Notes: generated by a model not told the origin, from the letters alone. Counted from the first letter of the stretch, positions 1 through 6,610 are shown. The stretch is DNA of 9,505 bases from JBFMAP01 sp964632135 (GCA_964632135.1 CAZWEI010000044.1:1-9505), one strand, 5' to 3'. Translations and numbers: made by a program.

Positions 1-55
1 TTTTGGTGAGCCTTCGAACAAATTCATTCGACCATCTTCACTAACTACAATGGAA

Positions 56-73
56 CGAAAAAATATAAAAAGC
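56..73 (-). terminator. Oligo-T terminator after the PRPP synthetase gene
   Basis: On the minus strand, just past the stop codon, the sequence reads GCTTTTTATATTTTTTCG. Runs of five and six T fit the oligo-T, hairpin-free terminators known from archaea. No GC stem precedes it. It could instead be a TATA-like element for something to the left of the window; positions 1-55 hold nothing else recognisable. Confidence 0.45.
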
Positions 74-76
74 ATA

Positions 77-934
77 TTAAGGCAGGTAATCCGTTAGCCT
101 TCTTTTCACGCTCACTACCGCGGCAGGTCCGGGGATGCTGTCGCTCACGACGATTTCCTTCGCGCCGGCGGCGCGTATCTTGTCGAACGCGCAGCTCACT
201 AGAAGCCCGTGCACAGCCGCGCATATTATCCTCTTCGCGCCCCCCTTCTTGCACACCTGCGCTGCGCGAATCATCGTCTCTCCAGCGATTATCATGTCGT
301 CTATAAGAATAACGTCTCTTCCCGTAACATCAAAATCAAGTTTCTCCTCTTTTATCTGCCTGAACGCCACCGGCCCGTGAACATAATCCCCGAGCGTCTT
401 TTCCATGCTCACTCCGCCTACTTTTTTCACCATGTACGCCGAGCCCGCATCAGGCGAGATGAAAGCGGGATTGCTCACTTTGGGTTTCACGTACGCGAGC
501 AGTTCAGGCGCGAGAGAGCGGTTGTCTATGTTCAGCCCCGAATAATTTTTCTTTCCCTCGCCCTCCTGCATGAAGTGGCAGTCGAAAGTGACAAGTTCAT
601 CCACGCCCGCGCCCGCGAGCATTTTGCATATCATGCCCGCTGCCTCCATCTCTCCTGGGCGGACGATTTCATCCTGCCGCGCGTAGGGGAGATAGGGGAT
701 TATCGCAGTCACGCGCGCAGCAACTGGCCTGACCGCGCCGAGAATCTGAAACAGCTGGAAGAGCCGCGAGTCCTGGTCGGGGTAGCATCTGTGAAGGAGG
801 ACGACGTGCTTTCCTTTTAACTTTTCAATTTCCGGAATGTAAACGTAGTTCTCGCAGTCCGGGAATTTTTTAATTTCAAAATTGGGCGCGGCGAGGTCCG
901 CGCAGTTCGGGCTCACTAGAAGGTGTTTTTCCAT
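77..934 (-). CDS. prs: Ribose-phosphate pyrophosphokinase (PRPP synthetase)
   Basis: Cytosolic enzyme that transfers pyrophosphate from ATP to ribose 5-phosphate to make PRPP, the precursor of purines, pyrimidines, histidine and tryptophan. Family signatures are visible in order: an N-terminal segment with YPDQDSRLFQL (51-61), YLPYARQDE (81-89), a metal-site segment FDCH (117-120), the pyrophosphate-loop SPDAGS (160-165) and the PRPP-binding DDMIIAGETM (212-221). At 285 residues it is close to short archaeal enzymes and below the roughly 315 of bacterial ones. The binding loop reads I-A-G-E-T where the common form is D-T-G-G-T, a variant discussed in the findings. The ATG lies about 25 bp from a TATA box, suggesting a leaderless message. 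It stands alone: the next gene has its own promoter. Function is confident; the subclass is not. Confidence 0.95.
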   Translation of the reverse strand: MEKHLLVSPNCADLAAPNFEIKKFPDCENYVYIPEIEKLKGKHVVLLHRCYPDQDSRLFQLFQILGAVRPVAARVTAIIPYLPYARQDEIVRPGEMEAAGMICKMLAGAGVDELVTFDCHFMQEGEGKKNYSGLNIDNRSLAPELLAYVKPKVSNPAFISPDAGSAYMVKKVGGVSMEKTLGDYVHGPVAFRQIKEEKLDFDVTGRDVILIDDMIIAGETMIRAAQVCKKGGAKRIICAAVHGLLVSCAFDKIRAAGAKEIVVSDSIPGPAAVVSVKRRLTDYLP

Positions 935-953
935 GGTAATAATTAATCACAAA

Positions 954-964
954 GATATAAAAAA
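954..964 (-). promoter_or_regulatory. TATA box of the PRPP synthetase gene
   Basis: Minus-strand TTTTTTATATC is centred about 25 bp before the ATG, the spacing expected when transcription starts at or next to the start codon. It lies in the short gap between this gene and the upstream zinc-ribbon gene, so the two need not be co-transcribed. Confidence 0.6.
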
Positions 965-992
965 TATTCTCACTAGCGCACACACGCGCGCA

Positions 993-1490
993 TCACTTTT
1001 CAGACGCGCGTAGGTAGAAGTAAAAGAACAGCAACGTTATGCCTGTTACAAACAACAACGCAGGTAAGGCTCCGAGCGTGAATACGTTGAATCCTAAAAT
1101 CAGCAACAAATAGGCTAGCTCAAACAACCCGAATAGGGTTAAAAGTCCAAAAGTAAGCCGAACCCATCCCGACGCGATGTGTATGCCCCAGCCCTCCACT
1201 GGCGCTTCTGGCTTTGCCTCTCGCTTTTCTTCCGCCGGCCGTTCCCTGAGATTTTTGAGGAACATCCTGTAACTTTTCTCGGAATCAAACTCTATCGGAA
1301 AAACGTCCCTGCCGCACTTTTTGCAATTCGATAGGCCGGAAAGCGACGAAACGCCGGTAAAATCAAAAACAGCCCTTCCATTTCCTCCGACCCACTCGAA
1401 CTCGCGGCCCCCGCAGTTCGGGCACGCCTTTATAGCGAATTTCCTTTCCTCGGTGTTCTCGCTCTTTTTCTGCGGTTTCTTCTTCGCCAT
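993..1490 (-). CDS. Zinc-ribbon protein with two C-terminal transmembrane helices
   Basis: Hypothetical protein of 165 residues. A Lys-rich N-terminus is followed by a four-cysteine zinc ribbon, CPNCGG at 23-28 and CKKCG at 56-60, with about 30 residues between the pairs. A charged linker rich in Glu, Lys and Pro (about 78-98) leads to two hydrophobic segments at roughly 111-133 and 137-160, and the protein ends in a charged tail. This suggests a membrane-anchored protein with its ribbon in the cytoplasm. Archaeal genomes carry many such small ribbon/membrane proteins with no known role, and I cannot name this one. The ATG sits about 25 bp from a minus-strand TTAAATTA box. The gene diverges from the amino acid permease, with about 110 bp between their starts, so shared regulation is possible but unsupported. 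Confidence 0.8.
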   Translation of the reverse strand: MAKKKPQKKSENTEERKFAIKACPNCGGREFEWVGGNGRAVFDFTGVSSLSGLSNCKKCGRDVFPIEFDSEKSYRMFLKNLRERPAEEKREAKPEAPVEGWGIHIASGWVRLTFGLLTLFGLFELAYLLLILGFNVFTLGALPALLFVTGITLLFFYFYLRASEK

Positions 1491-1510
1491 ATGAAAATAT
1501 TGGGTGCAAG

Positions 1511-1518
1511 TAATTTAA
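1511..1518 (-). promoter_or_regulatory. TATA box of the zinc-ribbon membrane protein
   Basis: Minus-strand TTAAATTA is centred 24-25 bp before the ATG at 1490. The spacing matches the other leaderless-type promoters in this window. Confidence 0.5.
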
Positions 1519-1571
1519 GCTTTTATCGGCGCCAACCGCCCCTTGTGTTTTCTCCCGCCCGACACAATAAG

Positions 1572-1577
1572 TTTAAA
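1572..1577 (+). promoter_or_regulatory. TATA box of the permease; decides its start codon
   Basis: TTTAAA, in the context AAGTTTAAAGAC, is centred about 25 bp before the ATG at 1600. This is the same geometry as the neighbouring genes. It lies inside the reading frame if the longer ATG at 1543 is used, which argues for the shorter start. Confidence 0.55.
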
Positions 1578-1599
1578 GACTGCTTGCGAATTGATGTGC

Positions 1600-3075
1600 A
1601 TGGACAAGCACGAGCTCTCGCTTTTTGACTGTGTGATGCTTGGCGTGGGCAGCGCGCTGGGTCCTGAGATATTCCTCCTCTTGGGTCTCGCTGGTTCCCT
1701 TGCCGGAATGCAGGCGGTCATATCGATATGCATCGCGTTTGTCATGGCCCTGCTCGTGGGTCTTTGTTACGCCGAGCTCGCGACCGCAATCCCCACGTCC
1801 GGCGAGGACTATGTTTTCGCGAGACGGGCATTCAGGGGAATGCTGCCGTTCATCGTCGGCTGGATTGTCTGGTTTGGGAACATAGTCTACGCTGCATTCA
1901 ACGCCATCGCGGTCGCATACTTCCTCAAGATCATCATACCCGTGCCGGTCGGCCTCACCGCTATTTCGTTCATAGCCTTCGCCGGGATCCTGCTCTACTT
2001 AGGGATGAGCACGCTGAAGCGGGTGCAAAACGTGATGGTCGCAGGGCTGATGATCCTGCTTGCAGTGTTCGTTTACTTTACGTTCAGCATCGGAGATTGG
2101 TCATACCTTTCAGGACTCATTGGCGGGGATTGGCGCGCCACGTTTTCGACCGCTGCGCTGTTGTTCATCGCGTTCATAGGGTTCGAAGACATAGTTTCAG
2201 TTTCTGCTGAAGTTAGAGAACCCAAGAAAACAATCCCGCTTGCGATAGTCTTGAGCCTGCTCGTGCTGGTGGCAATCTACGTCTCAGTCTCGCTCGCGGT
2301 GTTTGCAATCCTGCCGCTCTCCGTGGTGGCAGCATCAGAAAACGCCGTCCTCGATGCAGCAAGCATAGCCATGGGCGAAGGCGGCAGGCTGCTTTTCAGC
2401 ATCGCCGGCCTGCTCGCGATAGCCACATCGCTCAATGCGGCAATGACTGCTGGCACCATGAACGCATTCGCTTTGGGGCGCGACGGGTACCTGCCGCGGA
2501 GGCTCACTGCAATCGGTCCGCATGGCACAGCAGCCAGCGCGATTTTGGTCACTGCAGCCATCACAATTGTGTTCGCCGCAACTGAAGCCGTCGCATTCGT
2601 CGCGTACCTGACCGACTTCGCATACTTCATAGCAATCGCGATCTCCGCATACGCTCTCATAACGCTAAGAAAAAAGCAGCCCTCCCTGGAGCGGCCTTTC
2701 AAGGTCCCGTTCTATCCGTACATCCCTTACGCGGCGATGGCGCTTAGCATCATTGCCCTCTTCGCCATGCACCCGCAATCCCTGCTGATTGGTGCGCTTT
2801 GGCTGCTGGTGGGCGTACTCGCATACTACCTCTATGTGATAGGGATGAACCGGGTGAAGATTGCGTTCGGAGGAGTGTTGCTTTTCTTCTCCGCGATATG
2901 CTTCACCGCATATTTTATGATAGACGCGGCGTATTTCAGCCTGCCGAAACTGGATTCGTTCAACCTGAATGGTGTGGTCCTGCTAGCGGCTATCGCTTTT
3001 TCTGCAGCGGCAGCGTATCTGATCCTGTTCACTAACAAGCCGGGTTTATCCCGCGAGAAGCGCAAAGCCGGCTAG
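1600..3075 (+). CDS. APC-superfamily amino acid permease
   Basis: Integral membrane transporter, probably an amino acid/cation symporter of the amino acid-polyamine-organocation superfamily; the substrate cannot be read from the sequence. From the preferred start it has 491 residues. Helix 1 carries the broken-helix region VGSALGPEIFLLLGLAG, where the family has its substrate-binding Gly motif. Further signatures are SGEDYVFARRAF after helix 2, AFIGFEDIVSVSAEVREPKKTIP in and after helix 6, and ALGRDGYLPRRL after helix 8. I count about 14 hydrophobic segments: the usual 12 plus two C-terminal ones after a short NRVK linker. The frame is open from ATG 1543, but that start precedes the TATA box; ATG 1600 (MDKHELSL) fits the promoter, and ATG 1594 is also possible. 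The last 30 bp overlap the convergent membrane-protein gene. Confidence 0.9.
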   Translation: MDKHELSLFDCVMLGVGSALGPEIFLLLGLAGSLAGMQAVISICIAFVMALLVGLCYAELATAIPTSGEDYVFARRAFRGMLPFIVGWIVWFGNIVYAAFNAIAVAYFLKIIIPVPVGLTAISFIAFAGILLYLGMSTLKRVQNVMVAGLMILLAVFVYFTFSIGDWSYLSGLIGGDWRATFSTAALLFIAFIGFEDIVSVSAEVREPKKTIPLAIVLSLLVLVAIYVSVSLAVFAILPLSVVAASENAVLDAASIAMGEGGRLLFSIAGLLAIATSLNAAMTAGTMNAFALGRDGYLPRRLTAIGPHGTAASAILVTAAITIVFAATEAVAFVAYLTDFAYFIAIAISAYALITLRKKQPSLERPFKVPFYPYIPYAAMALSIIALFAMHPQSLLIGALWLLVGVLAYYLYVIGMNRVKIAFGGVLLFFSAICFTAYFMIDAAYFSLPKLDSFNLNGVVLLAAIAFSAAAAYLILFTNKPGLSREKRKAG

Positions 3076-3444
3076 GATATGGATTACGGAAATCAACGCC
3101 AGCCCGATCTCAATCACGAGTTCGACATTTTTCGAAAACCCTGTCGAAAAGACGTCGAAAAACAGCAGGAGAAATAGCGTCAAGCTGACCGTGCCAAGCA
3201 GCAATAGAATGCCGCCGAACGCCAGCCCGAATCGTTTTAGAATGGACAAGAAATAGATCTTTTCAGCAACACGCTGGACTTCTTTGGCCTGCTCGACGAT
3301 GTCGTCCACGACTTCATTCTCGGCCTGCGGCGCTTCACCCTTCTGTTTCCCGCGGCCACCCGGCTCCTGCCCGATGTCTGCGCCGTAATTGCGCGCATTC
3401 TCCTCTGTATCATCCGCCACGCTTGATTCGCGCGATTTGTTCAT
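3046..3444 (-). CDS. Small membrane protein with acidic, charged N-terminal domain
   Basis: Unrecognised protein of 132 residues. The first 40 are hydrophilic and low-complexity, rich in Glu, Asp, Gly and Lys, and probably disordered. Residues about 43-65 (NEVVDDIVEQAKEVQRVAEK) look like an amphipathic helix or short coiled coil. Two strong hydrophobic segments follow at about 73-96 and 107-130, and the protein ends almost at once. This predicts a hairpin membrane anchor with its tail in the cytoplasm. The architecture, a charged or coiled segment before two helices, is common among small archaeal membrane proteins of unknown role. The ATG is about 26 bp from a TATA box. Its 3' end overlaps the permease coding end by 30 bp on opposite strands. 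Confidence 0.75.
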   Translation of the reverse strand: MNKSRESSVADDTEENARNYGADIGQEPGGRGKQKGEAPQAENEVVDDIVEQAKEVQRVAEKIYFLSILKRFGLAFGGILLLLGTVSLTLFLLLFFDVFSTGFSKNVELVIEIGLALISVIHILAGFALLAG

Positions 3445-3464
3445 GGCTTTCTATACATAACACG

Positions 3465-3475
3465 TATTTAAAATA
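3465..3475 (-). promoter_or_regulatory. TATA box of the small membrane protein
   Basis: The minus strand reads TATTTTAAATA, centred 26 bp before the ATG at 3444. This is the best TATA match in the window and again implies a leaderless message. Confidence 0.6.
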
Positions 3476-3486
3476 ATTTAGGCGGT

Positions 3487-3514
3487 TGTGGTGCGTTAAT
3501 TGTGGCGCGTTAAT
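3487..3514. repeat. Tandem 14-bp direct repeat, two units
   Basis: TGTGGTGCGTTAAT is followed directly by TGTGGCGCGTTAAT, 13 of 14 bases identical. It lies in the 151-bp spacer (3445-3595) between the small membrane protein's promoter and the end of the Cys-rich gene. It could be an operator upstream of the membrane-protein promoter or simple slippage; nothing decides between these. Confidence 0.5.
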
Positions 3515-3595
3515 TAGGATGACGTATCTCGGGGACGGCGCTCACGACGGCCAATTGCTAAATTAAGTTGCTCAGAAACTAGATCGGGGGCATTC

Positions 3596-4804
3596 TCAGG
3601 GACAGGAGCGGAAAGGCCCTGAGATTTCGGGTTTGTCGGAATAGAGCTGGAAGTAGTCATATGGTCCGTTGCCGTTAATCCAATTGCCGCAGTCAAAACC
3701 ATATCCCGAAACGCACCCGTAATCGCAGGCGCAGTGGCAGGGGCCTATCCGTAGGTATATCCAATTCCATAGGTCTGACCAAGAACCAGGTACGTCTATG
3801 CACATTTCCTTTTCGCCATTTTCCGCGCATTTGTCGTAGCAGTTGTCGTGTACCACGCAGGCATCGTGGACTCCGCACGAAACCACGTTTTCGTACTTGC
3901 ATTTGTAGAAGCATTTTCCCTTGGTGTCGGGTATACACTTTTCCACGCCTTGCGGAACGTTAATGCACGTTTTTGGGCAATCCGGCCCGCACGCGCCCCG
4001 GCATAGCGATCCGCTAGCCACGAAGGAATTGCGCAGCATCGGGATATCCCTGCGAAACGCACCGCCTAACGGGCAGACAGGAGCATCGGCCGCACTGCAT
4101 TCTTCTGCCGGAGTTTGGTTGAGAACGCACAGAGGCGTGTCTTTGAACTCCTCCAATTCGCAGCATTCAAGGCCGGAGCATTTGCAAGCAGGGGTGCCTT
4201 CGTATTCCTCGTATTTGCAGCATTCCGTGCCTTTGCAGCTGCACATTGGGTGAAACTGGAACTCGTCTAATTCGCAGCATTCAAGACCGACGCATTCGCA
4301 TGATGGGTCGCCGGCGTACTCCTGGTATATGCAACATCCAATGCCAGAGCAGGTGCAGAACGGGAAATCGCTGTACTCGTTGAATTCGCAGCATTCAAGG
4401 CCGGAGCAGTCGCAAAGGGGAGTGTTGGTGTACTCTTCGTATATGCAACAGTCGAGGCCTGAGCAGCTGCACATTGGGTTAGATTTGTATTCCGAATATT
4501 GGCAGCACTGCATGCCTACGCAGCACGAGACATCTGTGCAGCCGAGGGTGCAGGCGGGGCTGTCTTTGAACGCCTCGTATTGGCAGCATTCAACGCCCGT
4601 ACAGCAGCCGCCCAGTTCCTTTGGATAATACTCACCGTGGATATTCCATCCTCCGACGCATGTCGGTTCAGGGACTGGCGGGACTGATGGGAATTGCGCG
4701 TGGATGACGAGAGCGCTTAGAATCAGGAGCCAAATAACCGAAAGCACAAACGAAGCAGCTTGTGCCGTGTGTGTTCGCTGTCCTGAATTTCTGTTTAATG
4801 CCAT
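3596..4804 (-). CDS. Exported Cys-rich repeat protein with phospholipase A2-like C-terminal domain
   Basis: Secreted or anchored protein of 402 residues. Residues 16-36 form a signal peptide or anchor (likely cleavage after IHA-36), followed by a Pro-rich linker and a Cys-rich region. Residues about 66-229 hold eight repeats of about 19 residues with consensus G-x-x-C-C-x-[YFL]-x-x-[YF]-x-x-x-P-x-C-x-C. The C-terminal part has CVVHDNCYDKC (316-326) and HCACD (357-361). These match the secreted PLA2 signatures C-x-x-H-D-x-C-Y, with the catalytic His and calcium-binding Asp, and C-x-C-D with the second Asp; a CGPDC (272-276) could belong to the calcium loop. If active it would cut the sn-2 ester of phospholipids outside the cell. 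In an archaeon with ether lipids, foreign ester lipids would be the likely target, which is inference. A Shine-Dalgarno GAGGAG precedes the ATG. The fold assignment rests on motifs only. Confidence 0.85.
   Translation of the reverse strand: MALNRNSGQRTHTAQAASFVLSVIWLLILSALVIHAQFPSVPPVPEPTCVGGWNIHGEYYPKELGGCCTGVECCQYEAFKDSPACTLGCTDVSCCVGMQCCQYSEYKSNPMCSCSGLDCCIYEEYTNTPLCDCSGLECCEFNEYSDFPFCTCSGIGCCIYQEYAGDPSCECVGLECCELDEFQFHPMCSCKGTECCKYEEYEGTPACKCSGLECCELEEFKDTPLCVLNQTPAEECSAADAPVCPLGGAFRRDIPMLRNSFVASGSLCRGACGPDCPKTCINVPQGVEKCIPDTKGKCFYKCKYENVVSCGVHDACVVHDNCYDKCAENGEKEMCIDVPGSWSDLWNWIYLRIGPCHCACDYGCVSGYGFDCGNWINGNGPYDYFQLYSDKPEISGPFRSCP
4118..4608 (-). repeat. Eight coding repeats of about 57 bp in the Cys-rich gene
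   Basis: These are the DNA copies of the eight 19-residue Cys-Cys repeats. The first two protein repeats are longer by about six residues; the other six are regular. Repeats of the GLECCE type alternate with ones of the G-x-x-CCIY type in the middle of the array, suggesting duplication of a two-repeat block. The units have diverged well at the DNA level, so this is an old expansion held by selection on cysteine positions rather than fresh slippage. Confidence 0.75.
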
Positions 4805-4807
4805 AAT

Positions 4808-4817
4808 TAACTCCTCA
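4808..4817 (-). promoter_or_regulatory. Shine-Dalgarno site of the Cys-rich gene
   Basis: The minus strand reads GTGAGGAGTT, with GAGGAG about 8 nt before the ATG at 4804. Unlike most genes here, this message has a leader of about 20 nt, because its TATA box lies about 46 bp from the ATG. Confidence 0.6.
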
Positions 4818-4845
4818 CGGCAACCATCTGGCTATACACGGGCGC

Positions 4846-4855
4846 GTATAAAAAT
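4846..4855 (-). promoter_or_regulatory. TATA box of the Cys-rich gene
   Basis: Minus-strand ATTTTTATAC is centred about 46 bp before the ATG. Transcription would start about 20 nt ahead of the start codon, leaving room for the Shine-Dalgarno site. Confidence 0.5.
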
Positions 4856-5035
4856 CTTCCCCCAGACAAATTTCGGAGTGGCTAAAATTAGTGGTTAAAC
4901 ATTCGGCTCAGAAGCTACCCCGAGTGAGAAAATATGTGGGCTCAGCACGTTATTTGCGAGACGTTAGCGCAACGTTAGAAGCATGAGCAACGAGACACAG
5001 GTCATTTCCGCATCTCCTTTGCCTTCCGGCAAGCG
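4856..5035. other. Divergent intergenic region between the two exported-protein genes
   Basis: Spacer between the outward-facing promoters. It contains the motif GGCTCAGAAGCTACCCC (4905-4921), which recurs at 6594-6610, and three ACGTTA hexamers at 4947, 4961 and 4972; the last two lie within a repeat ACGTTAG-N4-ACGTTAG. These could be operator half-sites for joint control of the divergent pair, but only the repetition is seen. I see no tRNA, C/D-box RNA or credible gene. Confidence 0.4.
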
Positions 5036-5042
5036 TTAAATA
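5036..5042 (+). promoter_or_regulatory. TATA box of the transglutaminase-like lipoprotein; decides its start
   Basis: TTAAATA is centred 26 bp before ATG 5065 but only 17 bp before ATG 5056. With the spacing used by neighbouring genes, the start would be 5065, giving a protein that begins MLNWRIACLV, a well-formed lipoprotein signal. Confidence 0.5.
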
Positions 5043-5064
5043 CACTGGCTTCACAATGGATTGC

Positions 5065-6426
5065 ATGCTCAACTGGCGAATTGCCTGCCTCGTGCTTTCA
5101 TTCTCATTTTTACTGCTCGCGTTCGGTTGCTTCGCTCCGAAAGAAGACACAACACCTACTGATCCGCTCACCCTTTGCACTTCCGCGTGCGAAAAAAGTT
5201 TTTCCAATACTGTCGGAACCATCAAGAACGGAACCTGTATTTGCCCCTGCGAAAAAGGCTACCGGAGATATAACGGGATTTGCATTACTCTAAAAGAATA
5301 TGACTCTCTCCGCCCAGCCATCTGCAACTCCGATTGTGTCGCAACCGACCCTCATTCATCAGGCAACGTTAAGAGCGGAAACTGCACTTGCACATGTAAC
5401 AAAGGCTACATCCAATATAACCGAACCTGCATCACACCCAATGATTTCCAAAATCTCGCGCAGGTTATCTGCCCAAAAGAGTTTCCTGTTCTCAAAATCT
5501 ACAACTGGTCATACAAGGAAAGGAGCTACTACCTCACCCTCTGCTACGAGAATGAGAGGGGGGCGGACGTTACCGAAGACAGGAGCAAGAGGCGGGATTA
5601 TTGGAATTTTGTCGACGACCCGTATAGCAACGGTACGGTTTCAATCGTGACAAAGCGGCTTACGAATATCTCAGGGCAGGAAGGCTTCAGCAAATATGAG
5701 CAGGTAGAATTTGCGATAGCGTTCGTCCAGAGCCTGCCTTACACGTTCGACAATGTGTCAACCCCATACGACGATTACCCGCGCTTTCCCTCCGAAACAA
5801 TCTATGCTGATGGTGGAGACTGCGAGGACACATCCATTCTCATGGCGGCGATTCTGAAGAAGATGGGCTACGACGTCGTTCTCTTGGAGCTTCCGCGCCA
5901 TGTGGCAACCGGAGTATTTTGCAATCCATCTGATTTCGATTACACTGTCGCCGCCTATCCTTACAACGGCCGCGATTATTGCTACCTCGAGACAACCAGC
6001 GAGAACAGGAAAATCGGGGAGTTGCCCGAGCAGTTTGCTGGAGCCACCGTTGACGTCATACCCCTTCGCAGCGCGCAGCCCGACATATATCTGGGGTGGG
6101 GCCAAGAGAGTGTTTTCCGTTATACCTACTCGTACAACTCGCGCGATACCTACGTAAATGTCACAGGGATACGCGTCGATAACTTCGGAACCGTGCCGGC
6201 GAAAAACGTGAAGGTATACGCTGCGCTTGAATCAATTGAAGAAGGAAAAGTGTGGAGCCAGTATACGGTTTCAGTAGGCGACATCCCGGCCAGGGGATAC
6301 TCCGATGGGAATTACTTTACAAATCTTCATGTGCCAACCGGCAAATCATTCCGCGTAAGCATTACTGTTTACGGGGACGATTTCAAATCAATCGAGTCAA
6401 AGACAGACTGGGTTACCTGGCACTAA
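5065..6426 (+). CDS. Surface lipoprotein: duplicated Cys-rich modules plus transglutaminase-like domain
   Basis: Exported protein of 453 residues (456 from ATG 5056; numbering below uses 456). A signal peptide ends in lipobox LAFGC, so Cys25 is the probable lipid anchor. Two modules of six cysteines follow (Cys 41, 45, 61, 63, 65, 76 and 90, 94, 110, 112, 114, 125) with identical spacing and a 49-residue period; CxCxCxxGYxxYNxxC is EGF-like. Residues about 210-330 are a transglutaminase/cysteine-protease-like core: Cys256 in GGDCEDTS, His282 in PRHVATGVF and an acidic residue in YLETTS (312), then IGELP, as in archaeal transglutaminase-like proteins. The C-terminal 90 residues look like a CARDB-type beta domain (VNVTGIRVDNFGTVPAKNVKVY). 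Eight N-x-S/T sequons suggest glycosylation. Likely a protease or cross-linker on the cell surface; substrate unknown. Diverges from the PLA2-like gene. Confidence 0.88.
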   Translation: MLNWRIACLVLSFSFLLLAFGCFAPKEDTTPTDPLTLCTSACEKSFSNTVGTIKNGTCICPCEKGYRRYNGICITLKEYDSLRPAICNSDCVATDPHSSGNVKSGNCTCTCNKGYIQYNRTCITPNDFQNLAQVICPKEFPVLKIYNWSYKERSYYLTLCYENERGADVTEDRSKRRDYWNFVDDPYSNGTVSIVTKRLTNISGQEGFSKYEQVEFAIAFVQSLPYTFDNVSTPYDDYPRFPSETIYADGGDCEDTSILMAAILKKMGYDVVLLELPRHVATGVFCNPSDFDYTVAAYPYNGRDYCYLETTSENRKIGELPEQFAGATVDVIPLRSAQPDIYLGWGQESVFRYTYSYNSRDTYVNVTGIRVDNFGTVPAKNVKVYAALESIEEGKVWSQYTVSVGDIPARGYSDGNYFTNLHVPTGKSFRVSITVYGDDFKSIESKTDWVTWH

Positions 6427-6436
6427 TGAAATCAAA

Positions 6437-6532
6437 ATGGGCCTTTTAAGCGGAAAAATTGTGTCGTGCCGCAGCCCTGACCCAAGATGCCCTGGCGAGG
6501 ATGTCAACTGCGACGGCAATCTAACCCGTTGA
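6437..6532 (+). pseudogene. Short ORF with a dockerin/EF-hand-like calcium loop, probable gene fragment
   Basis: A 31-codon frame from ATG 6437 begins 10 bp after the lipoprotein stop and encodes a Cys-containing peptide ending CPGEDVNCDGNLTR. The end matches the start of a calcium loop of dockerin/EF-hand type, D-x-N-x-D-G-x-L-T, and the peptide stops where the helix should follow. No TATA box or Shine-Dalgarno site stands at a proper distance. It is more likely the relic of a larger secreted protein, or of a lost C-terminal extension of the lipoprotein, than a working gene. Chance is not excluded at this length. Confidence 0.3.
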
Positions 6533-6593
6533 AGTAGACACACTTCGTTGGTGGACTGGAGAATTTACTGCTGCAAGAACGAAATAATTGTTT

Positions 6594-6610
6594 GGCTCAG
6601 AAGCTACTCC
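6594..6610 (+). repeat. Second copy of the intergenic motif GGCTCAGAAGCTACYCC
   Basis: GGCTCAGAAGCTACTCC differs at one base from 4905-4921, and a shorter variant, GCTCAGAAACTA, occurs at 3570-3581. All three lie in spacers around the two exported-protein genes, at the left end, middle and right end of that block. Confidence 0.5.

Noticed and set aside
209..820. Plus-strand 203-codon frame inside the PRPP synthetase gene.
   Set aside because: It is the complementary strand of a clearly identified gene, with arginine/histidine-rich content typical of GC-rich shadow frames.
2277..2702. Minus-strand 141-codon frame inside the permease gene.
   Set aside because: It is a shadow of a hydrophobic coding region on the opposite strand, with no promoter or recognisable domain.
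3529..3565. Possible fifth copy of the repeat core near GGGGACGGCGCTCACGACGG.
   Set aside because: Only the first few bases match the core, and there is no TATA-like box at the right distance.
4950..5225. Minus-strand 91-codon frame in the divergent spacer.
   Set aside because: It overlaps the start of the lipoprotein gene and its promoter, has no ribosome site and shows no recognisable sequence.
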